Part shown: piece after piece, positions 1 through 8,060 of the stretch
Layout of the letters: each line of letters starts with the position of its first letter
Position numbering within the stretch: the stretch's first letter is position 1
NCBI GenBank assembly: GCA_052390275.1
Contig: JBQTHD010000027.1
Span: 1-64,000 of the forward strand
Reading direction: 5' to 3'
DNA from: JBQTHD01 sp052390275
GTDB taxonomy: Bacteria > Actinomycetota > Acidimicrobiia > Acidimicrobiales > AC-14
Length of the DNA: 64,000 nucleotides
Position numbers and translations under genes: made by a program
The notes under the pieces: generated by a model
What the model was told of the DNA's origin: nothing
Databases searched by the model: none
What the model saw: only the letters and a program-made list of their open reading frames with translations

Positions 1-186
1 CCCGCCGACCCCGCCGAACCCGCCGAACCCGACCCCGCCGAACCCGACCCCGCCGAACCCGACCCCGCCGAACCCGACCCCGCCGAACCCGACCCCGCCG
101 ACCCCGCCGACCCCGCCGACCCCGCCAGACCTGCCGACCCTGACTCCGCCAGACCTGCCGACCCTGACCCCGCCAGACCTGCCGAC
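1..186. repeat. 15-bp minisatellite, then a 24-bp repeat
   Basis: A 15-bp unit, gaccccgccgaaccc, occurs four times exactly at 31-90, with a near copy at 91-105 and related 9-bp units on both sides. From about 127 it gives way to a 24-bp unit (agacctgccgaccctgac plus tccgcc or ccgcc) repeated about 2.5 times. Both unit lengths are multiples of three, as expected for a repeat inside a reading frame. The left edge of the array lies outside the window. Confidence 0.9.
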
Positions 187-336
187 GTTCTCCTCGGCAC
201 CACGGAATCAACGAGGCCTGCGGTCATCGGCGCTTTGGTCCCTGACAAGCAGCGGTTGCCCTTGCCGTCCACACGCGCCCAGGGATTATCGAGTGTCTCT
301 CAGCCCACCCGCAGCGTTGCGAGGGGGCTGACCTGA
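1..336 (+). CDS. Possible 3' end of a Pro/Ala/Asp/Glu-repeat protein (partial)
   Basis: Frame 1 is open from the window edge to a TGA at 334-336. It reads as a PADPAEP-type repeat (about residues 1-62) followed by about 50 residues with no recognisable domain. The end overlaps the 3' end of the opposite-strand vapC by about 37 bp, so the two would be convergent. Repeat arrays keep several frames open, and the reverse strand is also open as Gly-rich repeats, so this is only a candidate. No function can be given. Confidence 0.3.
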   Translation, partial: PADPAEPAEPDPAEPDPAEPDPAEPDPAEPDPADPADPADPARPADPDSARPADPDPARPADVLLGTTESTRPAVIGALVPDKQRLPLPSTRAQGLSSVSQPTRSVARGLT

Positions 337-701
337 GCGATGCGCTCGAAGTCGGCATCGACATGCACGACGCCGAGCCCATGGTGAACGGCGGTTACGG
401 CAATCAGAAGATCCGGGATAGGGATCCGGTGCCACAAGCCGTGGCGTCGGGCCAGAGCGGCTTGCAGGTCCAGAGCCAGCGCGAATGCGTCCGGAGGAGC
501 TGCGACAGCAGGAAAAGCATCGTCGATGCTCTGGCGGAGCCGCAGATAGTCATCGGCGGACCGTGCGGAGTAAAGCTGCTCCAACTTGCCGACCGGACAC
601 ACGAATAGCGATCCGGCCAGGCTGGCCAAGGTCCTCTGGACTTCGGGCTCAGTGGCCCGGCTGGTGGCGCTCTTGTCGAGGATCCAGCCGTTCACCGCCA
701 C
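300..701 (-). CDS. vapC: VapC-type PIN-domain toxin
   Basis: This 133-residue protein has the PIN ribonuclease layout. An acidic residue lies near the N terminus (WILDKSA, D9), a Glu in the KLEQLYSAR segment (about 41), the central PDLLIAVTA motif (D about 96), and a final acidic cluster HVDADFERI (about 116). PIN toxins of this family are Mg-dependent RNases held inactive by the cognate antitoxin. The start overlaps the end of the antitoxin gene by 10 bp, the normal vapBC arrangement. RNA target unknown. The first acidic residue sits in LDKSA rather than the usual DTS/DAS, a mild divergence. Confidence 0.85.
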   Translation of the reverse strand: MAVNGWILDKSATSRATEPEVQRTLASLAGSLFVCPVGKLEQLYSARSADDYLRLRQSIDDAFPAVAAPPDAFALALDLQAALARRHGLWHRIPIPDLLIAVTAVHHGLGVVHVDADFERIAQVSPLATLRVG

Positions 702-919
702 ATGTCATCTGCCATCAGGACGTCGATATCGGCATGCTGCGCAAACTCGACCAGAAACTGCTGTTGGCGGAGGGCTCGTCTCCTAGTTTCGGCTTCGTCG
801 GCCCCAACCGCCCGCCTGAGTGCTTCCTCAACGGTTCCACGGATGGTCGTCTGGCCCAGGGACCGTTGGGCTTGGTCCAGTAGCGCGCTTTCGATTTCGA
901 TCGTCGTTCGCCGAAGCAT
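692..919 (-). CDS. vapB: VapB-type antitoxin
   Basis: A 75-residue protein with an N-terminal ribbon-helix-helix-like segment (RRTTIEIESALLDQAQ) and a charged helical tail ending DDMWR that would wrap the PIN toxin. It lies directly upstream of vapC and overlaps it by 10 bp. An in-frame GTG six bases upstream (925) would add two residues. ATG at 919 is preferred because a TAATAT -10 box ends seven bases before it, which would give a leaderless mRNA. Antitoxins of this kind repress their own promoter by binding inverted repeats. Confidence 0.8.
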   Translation of the reverse strand: MLRRTTIEIESALLDQAQRSLGQTTIRGTVEEALRRAVGADEAETRRRALRQQQFLVEFAQHADIDVLMADDMWR

Positions 920-944
920 GCGCACATATTACGCAGCGATATGT
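919..944 (-). promoter_or_regulatory. vapBC promoter with overlapping inverted repeat
   Basis: On the minus strand TAATAT (931 to 926) ends seven bases before the ATG at 919, placing transcription at or near the start codon. The arms acatat (924-929) and atatgt (939-944) are separated by 9 bases and cover the -10 box, as expected for a VapB autorepression operator. AT-rich against a GC-rich background. Confidence 0.5.
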
Positions 945-1051
945 ATGTACTGTCGCCCTTGTCACGGAGGGCGGGTTGTCCGGGGTTTTAACAGGCAACT
1001 CGCAGACGCAACTGGTTGTCTGAATTTCGTGGGATCCCCCGGGGCCTTGAT

Positions 1052-1870
1052 TCAGGAGTGGTCGGCCAGGAAGGCGGAGAGAGCGACGGTGAAGACCTCG
1101 GGCGCCTCCAGGTTGGAGAGGTGGCCGGCGCCGGGGAGCACCACCAACTCAGACCCCGGGATTCGGGCTTGCCACTCGGCCACCTCCGCCACCGGGGACA
1201 GGGTGTCCTCGTTTCCCACCAGCACCAGGGTGGGAACGTCGATGCCTGCCAGATCGCCTCGGTAATCGGCCCGGTTGGCCATGGCATCCAAGGCCCCGAC
1301 CAGACCGACGGCGGGCTGTTCGGTCAAAGCAAGGACCGAAGCAACCAGCTCCGGCCTCGTCGACCGGGTGGTGGCGCCCAACATGGCGGCCACCAGTTGG
1401 GGACGGAGCTGGTCGACCCCGCCGGCTTCGACAAGATCCTGCTGCGCGTGGCGGCGGGCCCGCACCTCGACGGAATCGGGACCCGGCCGGGTGTCGGCCA
1501 GAACCAGTGCCCGGATGCGCTCGGGGCAGAGGCGACGCAGGGCGAAGGCCACATACCCACCCATGGACAGGCCCCCCAGGACCACCCGGTCCAGTTGCAG
1601 TTGGTCGAGCCAGGCCAGGACCTCCGAGGCCATGGCCACCAGGGTCCGCTCCCGGGGGACTCCGACCAGGGGCGAGTCCCCGAAGCCGGCCAGATCGGGC
1701 GCGAGCACCCGCCACCCTCCAGCCAGGCCGGCCAACTGGGGCAGCCATTGGCGCGAGTCGAGCGGGAAGCCGTGCAGGAGGACCAGGACCGGGCCGGATT
1801 CCGGTCCGTCCTCCCGCCACGCCAGCCCCGAAGGTCGGCCACCGGGGCCGTTGACCCGCTGGATCCTCAT
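1052..1870 (-). CDS. Alpha/beta-fold hydrolase
   Basis: A 272-residue serine hydrolase of the alpha/beta fold. It shows the oxyanion loop HGF (33-35), the nucleophile elbow GLSMGG with Ser102, a likely acid at Asp222 (GNEDTLSP) and His250 (GAGHLSN). Start ATG 1870 (MRIQRVNG) is chosen because the domain begins there and the open frame further upstream runs antisense into the divergent kinase gene. A TAGGTT -10-like box lies seven bases upstream. Closest in character to 3-oxoadipate enol-lactonase or MhpC-like enzymes, but the substrate cannot be read from sequence. Cytoplasmic: no signal peptide. Confidence 0.85.
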   Translation of the reverse strand: MRIQRVNGPGGRPSGLAWREDGPESGPVLVLLHGFPLDSRQWLPQLAGLAGGWRVLAPDLAGFGDSPLVGVPRERTLVAMASEVLAWLDQLQLDRVVLGGLSMGGYVAFALRRLCPERIRALVLADTRPGPDSVEVRARRHAQQDLVEAGGVDQLRPQLVAAMLGATTRSTRPELVASVLALTEQPAVGLVGALDAMANRADYRGDLAGIDVPTLVLVGNEDTLSPVAEVAEWQARIPGSELVVLPGAGHLSNLEAPEVFTVALSAFLADHS

Positions 1871-1877
1871 CCTCGAC

Positions 1878-1883
1878 AACCTA
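1878..1883 (-). promoter_or_regulatory. -10 box (TAGGTT) for hydrolase, leaderless type
   Basis: Minus-strand TAGGTT (1883 to 1878) matches the actinobacterial TANNNT -10 element and ends seven bases before ATG 1870. Confidence 0.4.
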
Positions 1884-1923
1884 GGAGCCGGGCAGGGCAA
1901 CCAGGGCGGACAGGCGGGCCCCC

Positions 1924-1929
1924 TATCTT
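1924..1929 (+). promoter_or_regulatory. -10 box (TATCTT) for kinase gene
   Basis: TATCTT fits TANNNT and lies eight bases before the GTG at 1938. It stands back to back with the hydrolase promoter in a 67-bp divergent spacer. Confidence 0.35.
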
Positions 1930-1937
1930 CGTCTTTG

Positions 1938-2507
1938 GTGAACGGGTTGCTGGTCCTGCTCGGCGGCCTGCCCGGGGCGGGCAAGTCCACGCTGGCCGCG
2001 GCCCTGACCGAGCTCCTCCACCAGGCCGGCGGCCCTGCGCCAACACTCCGGATGATCGACAAAGACCAGGTCAGAGTGGCCATGTGCAATCCCGCCGACC
2101 ACAGTTTCGACGAATCCGCCATGGTCGACGCCGCCACCTTGGGCGCCGCCGCCCACCACCTCGGCCAGGGCCGGTTGGTGGTGCTCGACGGCTTCACCTT
2201 TGCCCGCCAGGATCAGGAGGCGATGGCCCGGGCCGTGGCCCGGGACGCGGCCGCCGGCTGCCTGGGGGTGATGTGCCGGGTTTCGACCGCGGTGGCCATG
2301 GAGCGCTGCGGCCGCCAACAGAACCATCCCGCCATGAACCGGACCCCAGAACTCGTCGTCCGGGTGGCGGGCGAGTTCGCACAGCGCCCACCGGGCTGGG
2401 AGGACGCCTGGTTGATGGTCGACACCGGGCGTCCGGTGGCATCGGCCGCCGATCAGGTGGCCCGGGCCGTCGCCGGGCTCCGGGCGGGTCGATCACCAGA
2501 CGGGTAA
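1938..2507 (+). CDS. Small P-loop kinase (AAA_33/zeta-toxin-like fold)
   Basis: A 189-residue P-loop protein starting at GTG 1938 (VNGLLVLLGGLPGAGKST). Walker A is GGLPGAGKST at about residues 9-18. A later segment, RLVVLDGFTFARQ (about 75-87), has the hydrophobic-acidic pattern of a Walker B strand. The fold matches the ATP-binding kinases related to gluconate kinase and zeta toxins, with MCRVSTAVAMERCGRR as a possible lid. Substrate unknown. Divergent from the hydrolase with no partner gene downstream. The frame stays open far upstream only because it runs antisense to the hydrolase. Confidence 0.75.
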   Translation: MNGLLVLLGGLPGAGKSTLAAALTELLHQAGGPAPTLRMIDKDQVRVAMCNPADHSFDESAMVDAATLGAAAHHLGQGRLVVLDGFTFARQDQEAMARAVARDAAAGCLGVMCRVSTAVAMERCGRQQNHPAMNRTPELVVRVAGEFAQRPPGWEDAWLMVDTGRPVASAADQVARAVAGLRAGRSPDG

Positions 2508-2770
2508 GTCGCCCAACGCCGAAGCCAAGCCCGCGGTTCGGTATGTGCTCGCCCGCCCACCCAGAGCGGTGCCCGGCTGGCCAGCGGGGCACCAATGAGG
2601 GATTGCTGCCACAAAGTTGCTGGTTGGACGTGACACGGGGCTCAAGAGTTTGTAACTTTGCCGAGTTGGCGACGAGCCGCCGCTCGTGCTCCCCCTGGTT
2701 CCCGTCGGTCGACGCCGGGTATGAGGGGGCGGCCGAGAGGTGGGGGACAACAAACAAAAAGGAGCAATGG

Positions 2771-4486
2771 GTGAGGAAACGACTTGCGGGACTTTTCGCT
2801 GCAGTCGGCATCACGGGGGGATTGTTGGTTTCGTCAGGTGCGCCAGTGGGCGCCCAGGCGGTTAGCGAGCAGCCGTTCTCGGCCTACGGCACTGGATCAG
2901 TAGTGGCTCTCAACGCCCTGGCCCTGGGTAACACCCAGGTGGCGGGCACACAGGCCGCCTTCTCAGGGGGTGCGGTCAACTCCACTGGCCTCACAGGGGC
3001 CATCACCAGCGAGTTCGGCCAGGCCGTCCTGCCAGAGGGCGTGGGCCGCAGCGCCTACGGCCGGGGCGCAGGCCTCGAACTTGGCCTGGTCACCCCGGTC
3101 CCCCAGAACGTCGATGTGAACCAGCTGAACCTGGCCGGCCGGGCCGAGGCCGCGGCTGCGCCGCCGTCAGGTCTGGTCACCAAGGAAATTCCGATCAGCC
3201 TCAACCCGGTTGCCTTCGCCTCCACCCTTCGCGGTCAGGCCCAGGCCATCTTCGACCCCAACTTCTGCCCGGTGGGTCGGCCGCTCACCTTCGGTCTGGG
3301 CTACGCCGAGAACCTGCAGTTGCTCAACACGCTCGGTCAGAACGCCGACGGATCCTTCGCTGCCCCCGTCTTGGGCACCAGCACCCCGGCGGGAACGCCC
3401 CGGGCCACCTCGCAGTCCCGGACGGTCACCTACATGGTCCCCAACGGTGACGGCACCTTCGGTGTGGTCTCAGAGACCCGCCAGACCGTCGCCCCCATCG
3501 AGGTGCTGGGAGCGGCCCTGCCGATTGCCGCCGCCGTCAGCATTGAAGTGGCCGGCGAACTGGTTCTTCGGGCCACCGCCACTGGCAAGCCCGGCGGAGC
3601 CAAGATCGAGTACCCCGGCACCCCGGTCCTGACCGTCAAGCTCGCTGGAGTGCAGTTGCTGAGCCTCAGCCTGCAGGACCTGCTGGGCCAGGGCGGGCTG
3701 CCGCTCAACCTGGCTCCCGTCGCCGAACTGACGCTGGGCACCCCGCCCCGGGCCATCAAGGGCAACGGCGCCCCGGCCATCGCTGCCGACGGCACCTCGG
3801 CCTCGGCTGCGGTTGACGCCGTCCGGGTCAAGCTTCTCTCCCTTCCCGGCCTGATGGCTGCGGACCTGGCCGTCGGTCACATGGAGGCTTCGGCCACCGC
3901 TCCCGCCGGTGGCGTCCGCTGCCGGATCCCGGTGAGCAAGACCGCCGAGCCCGACCCGGTCCAGGTTGGCCAGACGGTGAACTACTCCATCAAGATCCCG
4001 AGCGACGGCGGCCTCTACAACACGCTGTTCAACTGCGACCTGGTGGGCATCAAGGCAACTGACACCCACGAGACCACCGGTGGTCCCCGGGTGGCTCTGA
4101 GCGCAGCCGAGCCCAACGGCCGCATCGAAGGGGCCAAGGCCATCTTCGACAACGTCGGCAGCTACAAGCAGGGCGATGCACCCATCAACCTGACGGTCCG
4201 GGGCAAGGTCTCGGGTCGCTCCGGGGTGCTCAAGGACACCGCTGACGTCACCGCCAACCTGGGCAACTGCAAGGGCGGCGCGGCTGGTGAGGACATCGTC
4301 CGGGGCAACGCTGCCTTCGAGGGCGGGGCCATCACCGGCAAGGTCACGCTCACCGGTCCTCAGGTGGGCGGCGGCACCCTGGCCGCCACCGGCGGTAACA
4401 CCACCCCGCTGGCCCTGGGTGGCGCCCTTCTGGTCGGGGCCATGGCCCTCCTGCGGCTTCGCCGCCGGGCGGACGCCTCCTCGTAG
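2771..4486 (+). CDS. Secreted wall-associated protein with LAATG sortase-like tail
   Basis: A 571-residue protein with a signal peptide (VRKRLAGLF, hydrophobic stretch, cleavage near VGAQA), a long Ala/Gly-rich beta-type ectodomain and a C-terminal sorting signal. That signal is TLAATGG, a hydrophobic span (LALGGALLVGAMALLRL) and RRRADASS. LAxTG is the motif cut by class E sortases in actinobacteria. A stretch around residues 390-420 (TAEPDPVQVGQTVNYSIK) resembles the DUF11/conserved-repeat fold common in surface proteins. GTG 2771 is chosen for the aaaaaggag ribosome site ending about six bases upstream and for the signal peptide. No enzymatic motif is visible, so a structural or adhesive role is inferred. 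A strong terminator follows. Confidence 0.75.
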   Translation: MRKRLAGLFAAVGITGGLLVSSGAPVGAQAVSEQPFSAYGTGSVVALNALALGNTQVAGTQAAFSGGAVNSTGLTGAITSEFGQAVLPEGVGRSAYGRGAGLELGLVTPVPQNVDVNQLNLAGRAEAAAAPPSGLVTKEIPISLNPVAFASTLRGQAQAIFDPNFCPVGRPLTFGLGYAENLQLLNTLGQNADGSFAAPVLGTSTPAGTPRATSQSRTVTYMVPNGDGTFGVVSETRQTVAPIEVLGAALPIAAAVSIEVAGELVLRATATGKPGGAKIEYPGTPVLTVKLAGVQLLSLSLQDLLGQGGLPLNLAPVAELTLGTPPRAIKGNGAPAIAADGTSASAAVDAVRVKLLSLPGLMAADLAVGHMEASATAPAGGVRCRIPVSKTAEPDPVQVGQTVNYSIKIPSDGGLYNTLFNCDLVGIKATDTHETTGGPRVALSAAEPNGRIEGAKAIFDNVGSYKQGDAPINLTVRGKVSGRSGVLKDTADVTANLGNCKGGAAGEDIVRGNAAFEGGAITGKVTLTGPQVGGGTLAATGGNTTPLALGGALLVGAMALLRLRRRADASS

Positions 4487-4555
4487 GACTGCGTCCCTGG
4501 ACGCTGAGTCGCAGGGGATGCGGGGTCCCACCCGACCCCTTGCTCAGAACCTGTT

Positions 4556-4589
4556 CAACAAATGCCGGCCTTCGGGCCGGCATTTGTTG
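4556..4589 (+). terminator. Strong hairpin terminator
   Basis: A perfect 15-bp stem (caacaaatgccggcc / ggccggcatttgttg) with a ttcg tetraloop lies 70 bases after the surface-protein stop. The U-tract is weak (gttgcgttc). The hairpin is symmetric but no minus-strand gene ends here. Confidence 0.8.
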
Positions 4590-4651
4590 CGTTCATGGGG
4601 CGAACGCCCGGTCGCGTCGCCTGTGGGCGACTTTTGGGAGAGAATGAACGA

Positions 4652-5443
4652 ATGCGAGTCGCCCGGGCGCCCGTTGGCGCCGTGACCATGAAGGCTCGAC
4701 GTTTTCGCACGGCCCGCCGGCTGGCACCCGCGGGCCTGGTCGTGGCTGCCATGGCGATGTCGGCCTGCGGCGGGGGATCGGCCTTCCGGTACGTCTCCAG
4801 TTCCGACGACGCTGCCTTCTTCCGGGTCCCCAATACCTGGAAGGTTTTCGACCAGGAGGAAGTCCTGGCTCGGCCCAGCACAGCCCTGGGACTCGGCAGC
4901 GGCAACGGTCTGCGGTTCCTCAGCGTCTTCGCCGCCACGGGAGAACTGGACCTGGATCGTCCCCTCCAGGTCCTGGCCGAGGCCGAACCGGTGCCGGAGT
5001 TCCAGATCGTGGACCTCAGCCCCCTGGGGGGCCTGCCCTACAACTGGCCGCTGGTCAAGCTCCGCAGCTCGTCAGAACCCTTTGGGGTGGCCTGGGTGCG
5101 GGAATTGGGGATTGAGGAGCGCGACACCTATTCCCGCAAGGACCTCCGCAACGAGATCGTCCCTCTGGACGAACTCGATGGTTCGGCCGGCCAGGTCCGA
5201 CTGATCCGACCGCCGGAGGGATTCGTGCGCGATGGTGGCCTGAGTGGGGCCCGCTTCGCCTACGAGGTGATGTCGGCTGGGACGGGCGACAGCTTTGTCG
5301 TGGACCAGACGGGCATGGTCGACCCCGATCATCGCCTGGTCTATTTCTTCATGATCGGATGTCGATCCGAGTGTTTCGAAGCCAACCAAAGCACCATCAC
5401 CCAGATCGCTGATTCCTGGACAGTCAAGGAGCCCAAGTCATGA
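4652..5443 (+). CDS. Predicted lipoprotein of unknown function
   Basis: A 263-residue protein with an N-terminal basic stretch (MKARRFRTARRL), a hydrophobic segment and a lipobox AMSAC near residue 37, followed by GGGS. It should be lipid-anchored on the outer face of the membrane. The mature part (FFRVPNTWKVFD, then alternating beta-like segments) recalls PsbP/LpqN-like lipoproteins, but the match is not clear enough to name. ATG 4652 is preferred, with gggagag 10 bases upstream. ATG 4688 would give a more normal signal peptide length. It is linked through a 14-codon mini-ORF to the membrane protease gene downstream, so a role near that protease is possible. Confidence 0.65.
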   Translation: MRVARAPVGAVTMKARRFRTARRLAPAGLVVAAMAMSACGGGSAFRYVSSSDDAAFFRVPNTWKVFDQEEVLARPSTALGLGSGNGLRFLSVFAATGELDLDRPLQVLAEAEPVPEFQIVDLSPLGGLPYNWPLVKLRSSSEPFGVAWVRELGIEERDTYSRKDLRNEIVPLDELDGSAGQVRLIRPPEGFVRDGGLSGARFAYEVMSAGTGDSFVVDQTGMVDPDHRLVYFFMIGCRSECFEANQSTITQIADSWTVKEPKS

Positions 5444-5484
5444 CCGCCGCCGGTTGGTCCCTTCCCATTCCGAGGCCCCAGTGA
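5440..5484 (+). CDS. Bridge mini-ORF, 14 aa, lipoprotein to FtsH-like gene
   Basis: ATG 5440 overlaps the lipoprotein stop (ATGA) and has a good aaggag site seven bases upstream. It reads MTAAGWSLPIPRPQ and stops at TGA 5482-5484, overlapping GTG 5481 of the FtsH-like gene (GTGA). The strong ribosome site serves this mini-ORF, not the protease, so protease translation probably depends on re-initiation. Confidence 0.45.
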   Translation: MTAAGWSLPIPRPQ

Positions 5485-7907
5485 GCGCCGACAACGCCGG
5501 GACCGAAGTGGTCGTAGGCGGTCCCGAGTTCACCAGTCGCCCCCGGGAGGACGAACTTCCCACCCGCAAGCCCATGGGGGAGTGGGACCGGGTGAAGATG
5601 CTGGTGCTGCTGCTGGGGCTGTGGGGGGTGACCTTCTGGACGACGCTGTCGGAGAACCCCATCATTAGCGCCCTCGATGCCGTCAACGAGGTATCGACCT
5701 CGGGGGGCGGACGCTTCCTGATGGTGCTGATCGTGGCCGAGATTCTGCGCCAGCTGCATTACATCCTCTCCGAGAACTCGCCCGGATGGCATCGGTTCTG
5801 GAAACAGCGGGTCTTCGGGCGGATCAACGCCAGGACTGACCGGATGAACTCCTGGACCAGGTTCCGCCTGGCCCGGGTTGTGCGCTGGACCGTTCTTTTG
5901 ACCATCGTGGCGTTCGCTCTCGGCCGCCTGCTGGACAGGCCTCCGTTCATAGCGCTGTTCGAGGCCCCGGCCCGAGCGGTCGCCGCGTTGCCCATGATCT
6001 TCCAGTTCGCCCTGTTGTTCTTCGTCATCATCATCCAGTTCGTGGGCATGGCCTGGTACGCCGCCCGCCAGGGCATCGAGGTCTATTTCCCAGACGACAT
6101 CAAGACCCGTTTCGACGACGTCTGGGGTCAGGATCACGTCCTCAACCGCATCCGGGAGAACATCCTCTTCCTGGAGAACCCGGAGTCCATCGAGTCCAAG
6201 GGCGGCTATGTACCCGCCGGGATTTTGTTGTGGGGTCCTCCGGGTACGGGCAAGACCCTCATGGCCGAGGCCGTCGCCGGCGAGACGGGCAAGCCGTACG
6301 TCTTCGTCGATCCCGGCGGCCTGACCTCTTTCGGTTTCGGTGCTCTGGCCGTCAAGGGCGTATTCCGCCGGTTGCGGAAGTTGGCCACCCGATACGGGGG
6401 GGTCATCGTCTTCTTCGACGAGGCCGATTCGCTGGGTAGCCGGCAATTGGGCGGAACCCAACCCAAGCCCGCCGGCGCCACCGCCCCCTGGGATCAAAGC
6501 CCGGCCTGCAATGGCCTTGGCTACCTGGACTCCCGCACCGTCGACACCCTCGCCCGTTGGGACATGGTCCGCTCCGAGGCTCCCGACGTCCCCCGCAGTT
6601 GGCGCGACGGGTTCTTCATGATGGGCGGGATGGGTGGAGGCGGCATGCTGCAGGCCCTCCTCACCGAGTTGTCCGGACTGAAGAAGCCCCGAGGCTTCAT
6701 GAACCGTGTGGTCCGCCGGGCGTTGGGCATGCGGCCCAAGCCACCGCCGAAGTACCGGATTTTGGTGATGATGGCCACCAACCTGCCTCAGGCGCTCGAT
6801 GAGGCTCTGCTGCGCCCGGGCCGGATCGACCGGGTCTACAAGGTCGGCTATCCCTCCAAGCCGGGCCGCATCCGCACCTACGAGGGCTACTTCGCCAAGG
6901 TTCGCCACGAGTTGACGGCCGAGGACCTGGACAAGTTGGCCACCATCACCCCTTACGCCACCGGGGCCATCATGAAGGACATCGTCAACGAGGCGCTGAT
7001 CCAGACCATCCGGGAGGGCCGTGAGGTCATCACCTGGAACGACGTGATGAGGGCCAAGCAGTTCAAGGCCCTGGGCCCGCCGGAGGACGTGGAGTACATC
7101 GAACGGGAGCGCCACGCGGTGGCCGTGCACGAGGCCTGCCACGCGGTGGCCGCATACCGTGTCCGCCGTCACCTGACCATCGACATCGCCACCATCGAAA
7201 AGGGTGGCAACTACCTCGGCATGGTCGCCTCCATTCCACCGGAGGACCAGTTCACCCGGTGGCGCAGCGAATACGAGGCCGACGTCATGGTGGCGCTGGC
7301 GTCGCTGGCCGGCGAGCGGTACTTCTTCGCCCAGGACAACTCCTCGGGCGTTTCCGGGGACCTGGAAGCGGCCACCAACGTGGTCACCCTGATGGAGGGC
7401 TACTGGGGAATGGGGGCCAGTGTCGCCTCCCACGGGGTCACCCATCAGGTGGGTATCGGTTCGGGCGGCAGGCCCGGGGCCCGGGGCAAGGGCAAGCCGG
7501 GGGGCCACGAGGAGCCGCCGGAACTGCTCTCCACCGGCCTCGGCGAACGCATCGAGGAGAAACTGGCCGAGTTGCTGGCCCGGGTGGAGACGCTGCTGCG
7601 GGAGAACCAGCGACAGGTCCTGGCGGTGGCCCACGCCCTGGAGACCTACAAGACCATTTCCGGCGACGACGTGGCCGCAGTGATCGAGGGTCGGGCCGGC
7701 CCGCTGGTCGATGGCGCCGCATATACCGATCCCGGCTTCGCCGCCGTCATTGACGCCTACCACGAGCAGGTGGTGGCCGCTCATCGCGACCACGGCCAGG
7801 TGGACGTCCCCCTGCCCCGGGTGGCCGGGGCCTGCCCCGATGCCATCGCCGCCGCGGCAGCAGTGGGGGTCCTGGCCGACCGCCCGGCGGCCGACGGCCA
7901 GCCCTGA
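5481..7907 (+). CDS. Membrane AAA+ zinc metalloprotease, atypical FtsH-like
   Basis: 808 residues from GTG 5481 (TTG 5454 would add nine). Hydrophobic segments lie at about 35-53, 75-95, 135-150 and 170-192, more than the usual two of FtsH. Next come a AAA+ module with Walker A LLWGPPGTGKT (about 248), Walker B VIVFFDEAD (about 310), and sensor/second-region sequence ATNLPQALDEALLRPGRIDR. The M41 protease follows, with HEACH (about 549) as HExxH and GDLEAATN (about 627) supplying the third zinc ligand. Between Walker B and the sensor there is an insert of roughly 100 residues with a Met/Gly-rich core (MMGGMGGGGM). Likely an ATP-driven membrane-protein protease. The extra segments and insert set it apart from housekeeping FtsH. 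Confidence 0.8.
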   Translation: MSADNAGTEVVVGGPEFTSRPREDELPTRKPMGEWDRVKMLVLLLGLWGVTFWTTLSENPIISALDAVNEVSTSGGGRFLMVLIVAEILRQLHYILSENSPGWHRFWKQRVFGRINARTDRMNSWTRFRLARVVRWTVLLTIVAFALGRLLDRPPFIALFEAPARAVAALPMIFQFALLFFVIIIQFVGMAWYAARQGIEVYFPDDIKTRFDDVWGQDHVLNRIRENILFLENPESIESKGGYVPAGILLWGPPGTGKTLMAEAVAGETGKPYVFVDPGGLTSFGFGALAVKGVFRRLRKLATRYGGVIVFFDEADSLGSRQLGGTQPKPAGATAPWDQSPACNGLGYLDSRTVDTLARWDMVRSEAPDVPRSWRDGFFMMGGMGGGGMLQALLTELSGLKKPRGFMNRVVRRALGMRPKPPPKYRILVMMATNLPQALDEALLRPGRIDRVYKVGYPSKPGRIRTYEGYFAKVRHELTAEDLDKLATITPYATGAIMKDIVNEALIQTIREGREVITWNDVMRAKQFKALGPPEDVEYIERERHAVAVHEACHAVAAYRVRRHLTIDIATIEKGGNYLGMVASIPPEDQFTRWRSEYEADVMVALASLAGERYFFAQDNSSGVSGDLEAATNVVTLMEGYWGMGASVASHGVTHQVGIGSGGRPGARGKGKPGGHEEPPELLSTGLGERIEEKLAELLARVETLLRENQRQVLAVAHALETYKTISGDDVAAVIEGRAGPLVDGAAYTDPGFAAVIDAYHEQVVAAHRDHGQVDVPLPRVAGACPDAIAAAAAVGVLADRPAADGQP

Positions 7908-7991
7908 CGGCTGGGCGACCCTCGCTGTTTCAGCCATGGAAAGTAGCCCGGGCGTGACGTAGCCGCCGTTGTCGATAGCGGCGTCCATCAC
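7908..7991 (-). pseudogene. Orphan gene start (possible 5' remnant)
   Basis: The minus strand has a gaggag ribosome site about five bases before tandem ATGs at 7991 and 7988. They open MMDAAIDNGGYVTPGLL, about 18 plausible residues, but the frame then runs antisense into the FtsH-like gene. AT-rich promoter-like DNA lies upstream (8000-8060). This looks like the beginning of a lost gene. It could also be a chance start. Confidence 0.3.
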
Positions 7992-8028
7992 TGCTCCTCA
8001 ATACTTTCGCGGCATCCAAGAACAGAAC

Positions 8029-8040
8029 AGTATTAATACT
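8029..8040. promoter_or_regulatory. 12-bp AT-rich palindrome
   Basis: agtattaatact is a perfect 12-bp palindrome in an AT-rich patch between the convergent protease and HAD genes. It lies upstream of the orphan minus-strand start at 7991 and could be an operator for it. Confidence 0.35.
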
Positions 8041-8060
8041 ATTTAGGACTACGTACCTAA

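Noticed and set aside
1..186. CRISPR-like array
   Set aside because: Units are directly abutting 15-bp and 24-bp tandem copies with no unique spacers, and the array reads through in frame.
1016..2770. Long N-terminal extension of the surface-protein frame
   Set aside because: Upstream of GTG 2771 the frame passes antisense through the hydrolase and across the kinase gene. A ribosome site and signal peptide mark the real start.
5424..7991. 855-codon open frame on the minus strand
   Set aside because: Antisense of the FtsH-like gene. Only its first ~18 codons, outside that gene, look gene-like and are reported as an orphan start.
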